From: JBCBZH01 sp039815415
GTDB lineage: Bacteria > Bacteroidota > Rhodothermia > Rhodothermales > Rubricoccaceae
Length of the DNA stretch: 38,719 nt
Assembly (NCBI GenBank): GCA_039815415.1
Contig: JBCBZH010000007.1
Location: 1-38,719 of the forward strand
Direction of reading: 5' to 3'
Shown here: piece by piece, positions 17,215 to 24,288 of the stretch
Layout: every line of letters starts with the position of its first letter
Position numbering within the stretch: position 1 is the first letter of the stretch
Position numbers and translations under genes: made by a program
Notes under the pieces: generated by a model
Databases searched by the model: none
Told to the model about the DNA's origin: nothing
Seen by the model: the letters and a program-made list of their open reading frames with translations, nothing else

Positions 17215-17496
17215 CTAAACCACCTGCGTCCCGTCCACCACCGGGATCTCCGGCTGGATCAGCACCGCGCCCTGCGACGGGCTGACGGCCGCCAGCACGA
17301 CGGCGCTCCCCCCTGGCGCGTTCGTCACCGCGACCACCTGACGCCCGATCATATCCTCGGCGGAATAGCGCTCCGTGATGCGCGACTGGGCCGTTCGGAC
17401 CAGCCCGCCAAAGTCGATCACCAGCTCGAGAACATCTTCGGCCTGGGTGGCCTCGCGAACGGTACCCACACGGAGGTCGACATCGGTAAAGTCCAT
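17215..17496 (-). CDS. csaA: CsaA-like tRNA-binding domain protein
   Basis: 93-residue OB-fold protein matching CsaA, a homodimeric tRNA-binding and export-chaperone-like protein. DFTDVDLRVGTVREA is the first strand motif, followed by LVIDFGG, SRITERYSAEDMIGRQVVAVTN and GAVLIQPEIPVVDGTQ, in the order of B. subtilis CsaA. It is about 15 residues shorter than that protein, through small deletions after the first strand and before the last beta-hairpin. The start at 17496 is close to where CsaA homologues begin. Its 3' 63 bp are duplicated at 14427-14489. It is divergent from infC (181 bp apart), so a shared promoter region is likely. Confidence 0.9.
   Translation of the reverse strand: MDFTDVDLRVGTVREATQAEDVLELVIDFGGLVRTAQSRITERYSAEDMIGRQVVAVTNAPGGSAVVLAAVSPSQGAVLIQPEIPVVDGTQVV
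17223..17285 (-). repeat. Direct repeat, right copy: csaA 3' end
   Basis: Same orientation and about 86% identical (54/63 by eye) to 14427-14489. The two copies bracket 14490-17222, which contains only the serine hydrolase, the S41 protease and short spacers. This is the layout expected of an insertion at a gene 3' end that rebuilt the target, or of a partly deleted tandem csaA duplication. Confidence 0.8.
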
Positions 17497-17677
17497 GGGG
17501 GCGAGGCTGGGGCGAGACGGTTCCGCAAGCTAGGCATGCCTCTTGCCGCAGAATCGGGAGAATTCAAGGCGTTCGCCCGAACCCGAGAGCCCTCTGGGCG
17601 TATCTCCTTCACGCAGGAGGGCTCGTAACCACACACATGACACCTCTCGCACTGTCCAACCACTTTCGAGGTCTACC

Positions 17678-18238
17678 ATAGCCAGACGACGTTCCCGCCG
17701 GCCGCAGCCCGCTCGCCGCGAGCCGGATACCCGCATCAACGACAACATCCGCGTCCCCCAGGTCCGCGTCGTCATCGACGGCGAAGGACAGAAAGGGGTT
17801 ATGTCCACTGAGGACGCTCTCGCGCTCGCCAACTCTCGAGGCCTCGACCTCGTGGAGATCTCGCCGAACGCCGATCCACCGGTCACCAAGATCATGGATT
17901 ACGGCAAATACCGCTACGAGCAGCAGAAGAAAGCCAAGGAGCAGCGCAAGAAGCAGGCGGGCCAGGGCGAGCTGAAGGAAGTCCGCTTTCGCCCCAACAC
18001 AGACGACCACGACTACGGCTTCAAGATGCGGCATGCCCGCGAGTTCATCGGCCAGGGCAACAAGGTGAAGGCGTGGGTCCAGTTCCGAGGTCGCGACATC
18101 ATCTACAAGGACCGTGGCCTCGCCGTGCTGGAGCGATTCATCGAAGACCTCTCAGACATCGCCAAGGTGGACCAGCCGCCGCTCATGGAGGGCCGCCGCA
18201 TGGTCACTATGCTGACGCCCGAGAAGAGCAACAACTAG
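17678..18238 (+). CDS. infC: Translation initiation factor IF-3, starting at a non-canonical ATA
   Basis: IF-3 binds the 30S subunit, prevents 50S joining and discriminates against non-AUG starts. From the proposed start the protein is 186 residues, the normal IF-3 length. Family landmarks are INDNIRVPQVRVV (N-domain), ALALANSRGLDLVEISP, PPVTKIMDYGKYRYEQQKK (linker), KEVRFRPNTDDHDYGFKMRHA and a C-domain ending MVTMLTPEK. No ATG or GTG gives a sensible N-terminus: the open frame runs back to 17543 through unconserved sequence. The codon ATA at 17678 (then ARRRSRRPQ) has a GAGGT Shine-Dalgarno 5 nt upstream (17668-17672). infC is known for AUU/AUA/AUC starts that allow IF-3 to repress its own mRNA, so this is most likely the real start. 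Confidence 0.93.
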   Translation: MARRRSRRPQPARREPDTRINDNIRVPQVRVVIDGEGQKGVMSTEDALALANSRGLDLVEISPNADPPVTKIMDYGKYRYEQQKKAKEQRKKQAGQGELKEVRFRPNTDDHDYGFKMRHAREFIGQGNKVKAWVQFRGRDIIYKDRGLAVLERFIEDLSDIAKVDQPPLMEGRRMVTMLTPEKSNN

Positions 18239-18258
18239 GCGTCTTCTGTCCGCGACTT

Positions 18259-18290
18259 TCGCCAGCTCGTTCCCCGGACCGAGCTGGCGA
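18259..18290 (+). terminator. Perfect 11-bp inverted pair of the CGCCAGCTCG motif after infC
   Basis: TCGCCAGCTCG (18259-18269), a 10-nt loop, then CGAGCTGGCGA (18280-18290): two copies of the window's abundant 10-mer facing each other 20 nt after the infC stop. The RNA would form a strong GC-rich hairpin. Only a weak T-rich run follows, so intrinsic termination is likely partial. The arrangement resembles inverted uptake-sequence pairs used as terminators in Neisseria and Haemophilus (analogy). Confidence 0.65.
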
Positions 18291-18313
18291 TTCTGTGATC
18301 GGGCTTCTCGACT

Positions 18314-19141
18314 ATGAGCGCTTTCGTCCGCCTTCAAAAGGTTCTTCCCCAGCACCTGATCTCCCGAGCCGTCGGCGAGCTGGCGGCCTCCGAAAGCTGG
18401 GTTCGAGGCCCGCTGATCCGTGGCTTCGCCCGCGTGTACGGCATCGACATGGCCGACGCCGAGCGAGCGGATCTGGCCAGCTACCGGTCCTTCAACGACT
18501 TCTTTACGCGGTCGCTGATGCCCGATGCGCGTCCCATCGACTCTGCGCCCGGCGCCATCGTCAGCCCGGCGGATGGCGTGGTGAGCCAGGCGGGGCGGAT
18601 CGAGCACGGCCAGCTCTTGCAGGCCAAGGGCATCCGCTACTCGTTCAGCGCCCTGGCGGATGTCTGCGCCAGTTCGACGTTCGACGGCGGCGCCTTCGCA
18701 ACGATATACCTCTCCCCCAGCGACTACCACCGCGTCCACTTGCCGCTCTCGGGACGTCTCGTGCGAACGGTCGCCATTCCGGGCAAGCTGTTCTCGGTCA
18801 ATGCGACCACCGAAGCGGGAATCGAAGGGCTGTTCGCCGTGAACGAGCGGCTGGTCATGGAGTTCGAGACCGAGCACGGGCAGATGCTCGTCGTGATGGT
18901 CGGCGCCATGATCGTGGCGAGTATCGAAACGGTCTGGGATGGCCCCGCCTCTCCGTACCGCCAGAAACAGGTAACCGAGCACGATCTCGCGTTCGAGGCC
19001 GGAGATGAGATCGGGCGCTTCCTGCTCGGCAGCAGCGTCGTGCTGGCGTTCGAGACTGACCGTGCCGCCCTCGAGCTGACGGCGGGCAACGTACTTCGGA
19101 TGGGCCAGCGCATCGGCACCGGCTCGAGACAGGAGGATTGA
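18314..19141 (+). CDS. psd: Phosphatidylserine decarboxylase proenzyme
   Basis: Membrane-associated pyruvoyl enzyme converting phosphatidylserine to phosphatidylethanolamine. The 275-residue proenzyme shows YRSFNDFFTRSLMPDARPID, IVSPADGVV, SPSDYHRVHLPLSG, GKLFSVNATTEAGIEGLFAVNERLV and VMVGAMIVASI, all standard for the E. coli-type Psd. The self-cleavage motif is LGSS (residues 238-241) rather than the commoner LGST; cleavage between Gly239 and Ser240 would still yield the pyruvoyl group. The start at 18314 gives the usual N-terminal helix. It lies between infC and rpmI, genes that are normally adjacent, so it is an insertion in the translation cluster. A repeat-rich 389-bp spacer follows. Confidence 0.95.
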   Translation: MSAFVRLQKVLPQHLISRAVGELAASESWVRGPLIRGFARVYGIDMADAERADLASYRSFNDFFTRSLMPDARPIDSAPGAIVSPADGVVSQAGRIEHGQLLQAKGIRYSFSALADVCASSTFDGGAFATIYLSPSDYHRVHLPLSGRLVRTVAIPGKLFSVNATTEAGIEGLFAVNERLVMEFETEHGQMLVVMVGAMIVASIETVWDGPASPYRQKQVTEHDLAFEAGDEIGRFLLGSSVVLAFETDRAALELTAGNVLRMGQRIGTGSRQED

Positions 19142-19175
19142 AGGAGTTGGCGACAAGAGACGCACCCGACACTCC

Positions 19176-19338
19176 TGTCATCCTGAGCGGAACCCGAAGG
19201 GTGGAGTCGAAGAGCCTGTCCTGAACTTGATTCAGGAATCTCCGCTGAGCACAGCGCCAGCTGGCTAACGCCGACCTTCGGTTCGAGCTGGGGACGCGTC
19301 GTGCAATTCTGGGATCCCTCGACAGGCTCGGGATGACA
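19176..19338. repeat. REP/MITE-like imperfect palindrome between psd and rpmI
   Basis: A 163-bp element with outer arms TGTCATCCTGAGC (19176-19188) and GCTCGGGATGACA (19326-19338), which are complementary except for one base. Inside are a perfect hairpin TCCTGAA-cttga-TTCAGGA (19219-19237) and the 30-nt segment shared with pheT (19256-19285). The outer GTCATCC[T/C]GAGC sequence is of a type scattered in many bacterial genomes. The 389-bp gap 19142-19530 holds this element, the rpmI leader hairpin and no gene I can support. Confidence 0.75.
19256..19285. repeat. 30-nt repeat, intergenic copy
   Basis: Identical to 21806-21835 (inside pheT) at 27 of 30 positions. Both begin GCCAG and end CGCCGACCTTCGGTTCG, a 17-nt exact match. 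The left part forms a small palindrome (GCCAGCTGGC). Confidence 0.85.
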
Positions 19339-19475
19339 CGGTCTGGGGCCTTGGTGACCAAACTCACGTCCCACGAGATGCTGGTGAAGAACGGCCTCTG
19401 GAACGAGCTGGCGTTGGTCGCACCCATCCACGACGCCTAGATTCCGCGTTCACCAATCCGCCCGGACGGTCGCGA

Positions 19476-19506
19476 GCCCGCTCGCGCGAGCCTGGGCGGC
19501 GTTTTT
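19476..19506 (+). terminator. Hairpin plus T-run in the rpmI leader (terminator or attenuator)
   Basis: GCCCGCTCGC / GCGAGC-CT-GGGC (19476-19497) pairs almost fully, and a TTTTT run sits at 19502-19506, 25 nt before the rpmI ATG. It may end transcription from psd, or act as an attenuator for the rpmI-rplT mRNA, where L20-dependent control is known in other bacteria. A few GC bases separate the stem from the T-run, so strength is uncertain. Confidence 0.5.
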
Positions 19507-19530
19507 ATCGCCCCCGACCGGGACCCTCCC

Positions 19531-19725
19531 ATGCCAAAGCAGAAGACCAACAGCGCCGCCAAGAAGCGGTTCAAGCTGACCGGAACGGGCCGCGTCAAGC
19601 GGAAGAAGGCGTTCGCCAGCCACATCCTGACCAAGAAGTCGCCCAAGCGGAAGCGCAATCTCCGCGAGACGACGCTGGTCGCGAAAGTGGACGAAGGGCG
19701 CGTCAAGCGCATGTTGAACGTCTAG
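19531..19725 (+). CDS. rpmI: 50S ribosomal protein bL35
   Basis: 64-residue basic protein starting MPKQKTNSAAKKRFKLTGTG, the invariant bL35 N-terminus (K-x-K-T-x-x-x-x-x-K-R-F), with KRKKAFASHILTKKSPKRKR following. Length is exactly that of the family. It binds the large subunit near the exit tunnel region. It lies 105 bp upstream of rplT on the same strand, the universal pairing, and the two are probably co-transcribed. Confidence 0.98.
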   Translation: MPKQKTNSAAKKRFKLTGTGRVKRKKAFASHILTKKSPKRKRNLRETTLVAKVDEGRVKRMLNV

Positions 19726-19830
19726 GACGGCCCGCCGTCCCCGACCGGCCATCGCGGCCACCCTCACTGATTTCCTGGATCTCCCGAGCCCCGGTTCGAT
19801 GATCCGCACCCTCTAACCCACGGAACCAAG

Positions 19831-20178
19831 ATGCCCCGAGCACGAAACCTCGTGGCCTCCCGTCGCCGTCGCCGCAAGATTCTCAAGCAGGCGAAAGGCT
19901 ACTGGGGTCGCCGTGGCAACGTTTACACCGTTGCCAAGCACTCCGTCGAGAAGGGGATGCAGTACGCCTACCGCGACCGCCGCCAGCGGAAGCGGCAGTT
20001 CCGCCGCCTCTGGATCGCCCGCATCAACGCGGCCGCTCGCCAGAACGGCACCACGTACTCGCGTCTCATCAACGGACTCAAGACGTCCGGCATCTCGCTG
20101 AACCGGAAGGTCCTCGCCGACCTCGCCGTTCACGACAAGGATGCCTTTACCGCCGTGGTCGAGCAGGCCACGGCCTAA
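19831..20178 (+). CDS. rplT: 50S ribosomal protein bL20
   Basis: 115-residue large-subunit assembly protein. The basic N-terminal helix (MPRARNLVASRRRRRKILKQAKGYWGRRGN) and globular part (AYRDRRQRKRQFRRLWIARINAA, SRLINGLKTSGISLNRKVLADLAV) are textbook bL20. In several bacteria bL20 represses the infC-rpmI-rplT mRNA by binding a leader structure. Whether that holds here is unknown, since psd and a repeat now separate infC from rpmI. A strong intrinsic terminator follows 26 nt after the stop. Confidence 0.98.
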   Translation: MPRARNLVASRRRRRKILKQAKGYWGRRGNVYTVAKHSVEKGMQYAYRDRRQRKRQFRRLWIARINAAARQNGTTYSRLINGLKTSGISLNRKVLADLAVHDKDAFTAVVEQATA

Positions 20179-20204
20179 GGGCCGCCCTCGCCAGCTCGAC
20201 CACG

Positions 20205-20240
20205 ACTCCCGCCCGGCTCCGGCCCGGCGGGAGTTTTTGT
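20205..20240 (+). terminator. Rho-independent terminator after rplT
   Basis: Arms ACTCCCGCC (20205-20213) and GGCGGGAGT (20226-20234) are perfectly complementary, with a 12-nt loop and a following T-run (TTTTTGTT). It closes the rpmI-rplT unit and implies that pheS has its own promoter. Confidence 0.92.
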
Positions 20241-20264
20241 TGATGCTTACCCCATCAAAAGAAC

Positions 20265-20372
20265 TGTCATCCCGAGCTTGCGAGGGATCTCAACGCAAAG
20301 ACCTGCTATGGCTATCGACTGCCATGCTCTGATCGCTTGGCGTTGAGATCCTTCACTCCGTTCAGGATGACA
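20265..20372. repeat. REP/MITE-like palindrome between rplT and pheS
   Basis: A 108-bp element. Outer arms are TGTCATCCCGAGC (20265-20277) and GTTCAGGATGACA (20360-20372), complementary at 11 of 13. Inner arms GGATCTCAACGC (20285-20296) and GCGTTGAGATCC (20340-20351) are perfectly complementary. A 43-nt loop contains no ORF. It belongs to the same GTCATCC class as 19176-19338. It fills most of the gap between the rplT terminator and pheS. Confidence 0.85.
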
Positions 20373-20437
20373 ACAAGGGGTAGGATCTTCCAGACCTCTT
20401 GAGTCTCCGACCGAAGAGCGTTCTCCGCTCGCTACCC

Positions 20438-21490
20438 ATGTCAGAACCTTCGCTCGACGCCCAGATCGACGCCGTCCAGGCTGAGATCGACGCCAGCCCG
20501 ATCACGACCGCCGACGAGGCCGAGGCCTTCCGCATCCGCTACCTCGGCCGCAAGTCTGGCGCCATCACCGACCTGTTCGCAGGCATGGGCGCGGCCCCGC
20601 CCGAGAGCCGCCGCCAGCTCGGCCAGCGCCTCAACGCGCTCAAGCAGTCCGCCCAGGCCCGGCTCGACGAGGCCCTCAACGAGCTGGCGACTGCGACCAG
20701 CGCCGAGGCCACGGACCTCGACCTGACGCTGCCCGGACGCGCCCCGGTGCCGACCGAGCCCGGCAGCCTCCATGTGCTGACGCAGACGTTGGAAGACATC
20801 CAGGCCATCTTCCAGTCGTTCGGCTTTGCCGTGGCGCGCGGACCGGAGATCGAGGACGACTGGCACAACTTCACGGCGCTCAACTTCCCGCCCAACCACC
20901 CGGCACGGGACATGCAGGACACCTTCTTCCTGGAGGCTCCCGCTCCTGAGGGCCGGGGCGTGGTGCTGCGCACCCACACGTCGCCCGTCCAGGTGCGCGT
21001 GATGGAGCAGCAGCAGCCGCCCATTCGCGTGATTGCACCGGGGCGTGTCTTCCGCAATGAGGCCATCTCGTACAAGAGCTACTGCCTGTTCCATCAGGTG
21101 GAGGGGTTGGTGGTGGACGAGGGCGTGAGCTTCGCCGACCTCAAGGCCATGCTGACCGCCTTCGCCAAGGCCTTCTTCGGCAGCTCGGATGGCCCGGCCC
21201 GCGAGGCGCGCATGCGGTTCCGGCCGAGCTTCTTCCCCTTCACCGAGCCCTCGGCCGAGGTGGACATCTGGTGGGCCGACCCGGACATGCCCGGCGGCGG
21301 CCGCTGGATGGAGATCCTCGGCTCCGGCATGGTGGACCCCAACGTGCTGGCGAACGTCGGCATCGACCCGGAGCGCTACACGGGCTACGCCTTCGGCATG
21401 GGCGTCGAGCGCCTCGCCATGCTCCGCCACGGCATCGACGACATCCGCCTGCTCTACGAGAACGACGTCCGCTTCCTTCGTCAGTTTTAG
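20438..21490 (+). CDS. pheS: Phenylalanyl-tRNA synthetase alpha subunit
   Basis: Catalytic class II subunit of the (alpha-beta)2 PheRS. 350 residues. An N-terminal coiled coil (SLDAQIDAVQAEIDA ... YLGRKSGAITDLF) binds tRNA. Motif 2 lies in PIRVIAPGRVFRNEA followed by FHQVEGLVVDEGVSFADLK, and motif 3 in FGMGVERLAMLRHGIDDIR. The C-terminus DVRFLRQF is standard. A TTG 13 codons upstream (20399) keeps the frame open, but the ATG at 20438 (MSEPSLD) gives the family's normal start. pheT follows 92 bp later, with a palindromic TTGGG-rich repeat in the gap instead of the usual short spacer. Confidence 0.97.
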   Translation: MSEPSLDAQIDAVQAEIDASPITTADEAEAFRIRYLGRKSGAITDLFAGMGAAPPESRRQLGQRLNALKQSAQARLDEALNELATATSAEATDLDLTLPGRAPVPTEPGSLHVLTQTLEDIQAIFQSFGFAVARGPEIEDDWHNFTALNFPPNHPARDMQDTFFLEAPAPEGRGVVLRTHTSPVQVRVMEQQQPPIRVIAPGRVFRNEAISYKSYCLFHQVEGLVVDEGVSFADLKAMLTAFAKAFFGSSDGPAREARMRFRPSFFPFTEPSAEVDIWWADPDMPGGGRWMEILGSGMVDPNVLANVGIDPERYTGYAFGMGVERLAMLRHGIDDIRLLYENDVRFLRQF

Positions 21491-21492
21491 GT

Positions 21493-21580
21493 GTTGGGTA
21501 TTGGGAATTAGGGGTTGGGGGATGCTTCTACGCGCCCTCCTGCAATCCCCAACCCCCAATACCTATCCCCCAATCCCCAG
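21493..21580. repeat. G-rich/C-rich palindromic repeat between pheS and pheT
   Basis: The spacer begins with a G-rich arm (TTGGGTATTGGGAATTAGGG then GTTGGGGGA) and ends with a C-rich arm (CAATCCCCAACCCCCAATAC then CTATCCCCCAATCCCC). They can pair as a long imperfect hairpin around the short loop TGCTTCTACGCGCCCTCCTG. The G-runs (GGG, GGGG, GGGGG) could alternatively form a G-quadruplex. It probably arose as a mobile or slippage-expanded repeat. Confidence 0.7.
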
Positions 21581-21582
21581 AT

Positions 21583-24162
21583 ATGAACGTATCCACCAAC
21601 TGGCTCTCCGACTACGTGGCGCACGGCCTGTCCGCCGACGCGCTGGGAGACGCCCTCACCATGTCCGGCCTCGAGCTGGAGGAGATCACCCGCACTGGCC
21701 CCTCGTGGGTCGAGGCGGAACCCGGAGTACTCGTCGGGCACGTGCTCGATGTACGCCCCCACCCCAACGCGGACCGCCTGCGCCTCTGTGATGTGGATCT
21801 CGGTCGCCAGTTGGCTGGCGCCGACCTTCGGTTCGGCGAGCCCGTCCAGATCGTGTGCGGTGCGCCGAATGTGGAGGCGGGCCAGAAGGTGCCCGTTGCG
21901 ACCGTCGGGACGGTTCTGGATCTGCCTGCGCGGGACGGGTCTGGCCTCCAGCCGGTCACCATCAAGAAGGGCAAGATCCGGGGCGAGGTGTCGATGGGCA
22001 TGATCTGCGCCGAGGACGAGTTGGGGATCGGGACGGACCACGACGGCATCCTGGTCCTCGATCCGGCGGCGACCATCGGCCAGCCGTTCGCCGAGTACCT
22101 CGCCCAGCGCGGCGAGCTACCGGGCGACGCCGTGCTCGACCTCGCCATCACGCCCAACCGCCCCGACGCTACCAGCCACATCGGCGTGGCGCGTGATGTA
22201 GCAGCGCTCACCGGCCAGCCCCTTCGCCAGCCCGAGATCGAGATTCCGAAGATCGGCGGCGCGGTGAACGAGCTGGCGACGGTGACCATCGAGGCGCCGG
22301 AGGCGTGCCCACGCTTCGTCGGGATGGTGATCGAGAGCGTGACCGTGGGACCATCGCCCGAGTGGCTGCAGGAGAAGCTGCGTGCCATCGGCCTGCGGCC
22401 TATCTCGAACGTGGTGGACATCACCAACTTCGTGATGATGGAGACGGGCCAGCCGCTCCACGCCTACGACCTCGATCAGCTTGCACAGCATCAGCTCATC
22501 GTTCGCCAGCTCGACGCTGAGGAGACCTTCACGACACTCGACGGAACCGAGCGCACGCTCCCTGAAGGCACAACCGTCATCGCCGACGGCGAGGGGACGG
22601 TTGGCATCGCGGGCATCATGGGCGGCCTGGACAGCGAGGTGACCGATGCCACGACGCGCGTGTTCATGGAGGGCGCAACCTGGGACCCGGCCACCATCCG
22701 CCAGACGGCCAAGGCCCTCGGGATGCAGACCGATGCCAGCTACCGCTTCGAGCGCGGCGCGGACCCCACGCGCCCGCCCTACGCCGTCGCCCGCGCCTCT
22801 CACCTCACCGTCGAGCTGGCGGGCGGCACCCTCGTTGGCGGCCGCATCGATGAGCACCCGATCCCTTACAAGGCTCGTACGGTTGAGCTGCGACCATCGC
22901 GCGTGGCGCATGTGCTGGGTATGGAGGTGCCGCGTGCAGACATCGTCCGGCTCCTGACGGCCATCGGCTTCGAGGTGCGCCCCTCCGAAGACCACACCCT
23001 GGATGCCTTCGCCGAGTCTCTGATGCAGAAGGAGAGCCTGACAGCAGCTGCGGACGACGCGGCTAGCGCGAGCCTCACTGTCGTCATCCCGCCGTTCCGG
23101 CCCGACGTGGAGCGCGAGATCGACGTGATTGAGGAGGTGGCGCGACTGTGGGGCTACGACCGCCTCCCGGCCCCGGCCTCTACGCCTGTGCCACTCATCC
23201 CAGCTGGCGACACGCCGGGGGCTCGCCAGCTCGCGGATGTCCGTCGTCAGCTCGCCGCTCTCGGGGGGCGAGAGATCGCCACCAACTCCCTCGTCCCCAA
23301 GGAAACCGCCGAGCACTTCGCCGACGCCGACTGGACGGGCCTCGCGGCTCCGCCTGTAGAAACGCTCAACCCGATCTCGCAGGAGATGGCCGCGTTGCGT
23401 CCGTCGCTCCTGACCGGCCTGCTGACGGCGATGAGCTACAACCAGGCTCGAGGCGCCGGGCAGCTCACGCTGTTCGAGGCCGGCCATGTGTACCGACGTG
23501 CCGAGGACCCTTCGAGCGATGTCGAGGGCTACCACGAGCACACGTCGCTGGTAATTGGCTTGAGCGGCAGCACGCCCGCGACATGGAATGCCCCCTCTCG
23601 CGAGATGGATGTCTATGACCTCAAGGGGGTGGTGACAGCTGTCCTCGATGGCCTTGGCCTTCGCACCGTCACCGAGACCCCCCACCCGGAGCCGAGCGCC
23701 CTCACGGCCTACGCGCTCGACCTGAGCGTGGGCGACACCTCCATCGGTCGCCTGGGGCGTATCTCCAACGCGCTGGCGGACACCTACGACCTCCAGGCTC
23801 CAGCCTTCGTAGCGGAGCTGCACTGGGGCCGCATCGCCGCGCTGGTGACGCAGGACGACGTGCGCTACACGCCCATCTCCCGCTTCCCGACCGTCGAGCG
23901 CGACCTCGCGCTGGTGATTCCAGATCGCCAGCCTGCGGGTCCCATCCTCAACGCCATTCGGAAAGCGGGGCGCCCGCTCCTGCAAGAGGTTCGCCCGTTC
24001 GACGTGTACCGGGGCGAGCACGTGGCCGAGGGCTCTAAGAGCCTCGCGGTGTCGCTCCGCTTCGGCGCCGACCGGACGTTGCGCGACAAGGAGGTGGACG
24101 GGCGCGTGCAGCGCATCGTGAAGGTGCTGGAGTCTGAGTTCGGCGCCACGCTCCGGTCCTAA
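21583..24162 (+). CDS. pheT: Phenylalanyl-tRNA synthetase beta subunit
   Basis: 859-residue editing and tRNA-binding subunit of PheRS. It opens with MNVSTNWLSDYV, then the EMAP/OB tRNA-binding domain (HPNADRLRLCDVDLG ... VQIVCGAPNVEAGQKVPVATVG). B3/B4 editing (GLRPISNVVDITNFVMMETGQPLHAYD) and the B5 domain (RPDVEREIDVIEEVARLWGYDRLP) follow, and it ends with the anticodon-binding FDX-ACB domain (PISRFPTVERDLALVIPD ... SLRFGADRTLRDKEVDGRV). The frame is open back to 21271, but that is a pheS overlap; the ATG at 21583 matches the family. In the OB domain the residues RQLAGADLRFG interrupt the usual DVG-EP-QIVCGAPN strand turn. The DNA there (21806-21835) is a copy of an intergenic repeat. Confidence 0.97.
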   Translation: MNVSTNWLSDYVAHGLSADALGDALTMSGLELEEITRTGPSWVEAEPGVLVGHVLDVRPHPNADRLRLCDVDLGRQLAGADLRFGEPVQIVCGAPNVEAGQKVPVATVGTVLDLPARDGSGLQPVTIKKGKIRGEVSMGMICAEDELGIGTDHDGILVLDPAATIGQPFAEYLAQRGELPGDAVLDLAITPNRPDATSHIGVARDVAALTGQPLRQPEIEIPKIGGAVNELATVTIEAPEACPRFVGMVIESVTVGPSPEWLQEKLRAIGLRPISNVVDITNFVMMETGQPLHAYDLDQLAQHQLIVRQLDAEETFTTLDGTERTLPEGTTVIADGEGTVGIAGIMGGLDSEVTDATTRVFMEGATWDPATIRQTAKALGMQTDASYRFERGADPTRPPYAVARASHLTVELAGGTLVGGRIDEHPIPYKARTVELRPSRVAHVLGMEVPRADIVRLLTAIGFEVRPSEDHTLDAFAESLMQKESLTAAADDAASASLTVVIPPFRPDVEREIDVIEEVARLWGYDRLPAPASTPVPLIPAGDTPGARQLADVRRQLAALGGREIATNSLVPKETAEHFADADWTGLAAPPVETLNPISQEMAALRPSLLTGLLTAMSYNQARGAGQLTLFEAGHVYRRAEDPSSDVEGYHEHTSLVIGLSGSTPATWNAPSREMDVYDLKGVVTAVLDGLGLRTVTETPHPEPSALTAYALDLSVGDTSIGRLGRISNALADTYDLQAPAFVAELHWGRIAALVTQDDVRYTPISRFPTVERDLALVIPDRQPAGPILNAIRKAGRPLLQEVRPFDVYRGEHVAEGSKSLAVSLRFGADRTLRDKEVDGRVQRIVKVLESEFGATLRS
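21806..21835 (+). repeat. 30-nt repeat copy inside the pheT coding sequence
   Basis: 27 of 30 bases match 19256-19285 in the psd-rpmI spacer. It encodes part of RQLAGADLRFG, an apparent insertion in the OB-fold loop just before EPVQIVCGAPN. The length keeps the frame. It resembles the palindromic protein-coding insertions described in Rickettsia (analogy only). Confidence 0.75.
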
Positions 24163-24288
24163 GCGGGATTCGCCAGCTCGAAGCGGTGAGTGTCGTGCTG
24201 GCGCCCCTCTCCAAGCGTAATCCTGCAGTAAAAGGGAGCGTGCCTATCTTGTGCTGTCCCTTGCCCCTATCGCCTCCTCACTGGCTGC

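Noticed and set aside
22117..24021. 634-codon open frame antisense to pheT
   Set aside because: Shadow of pheT third-position GC; no recognisable motif.
24163..24288. Bacteroidota-type -7 element (TATCTTG) before the coiled-coil gene
   Set aside because: The -7-like string is present, but no matching -33 TTG at the right distance was found, so it was not listed as a promoter.
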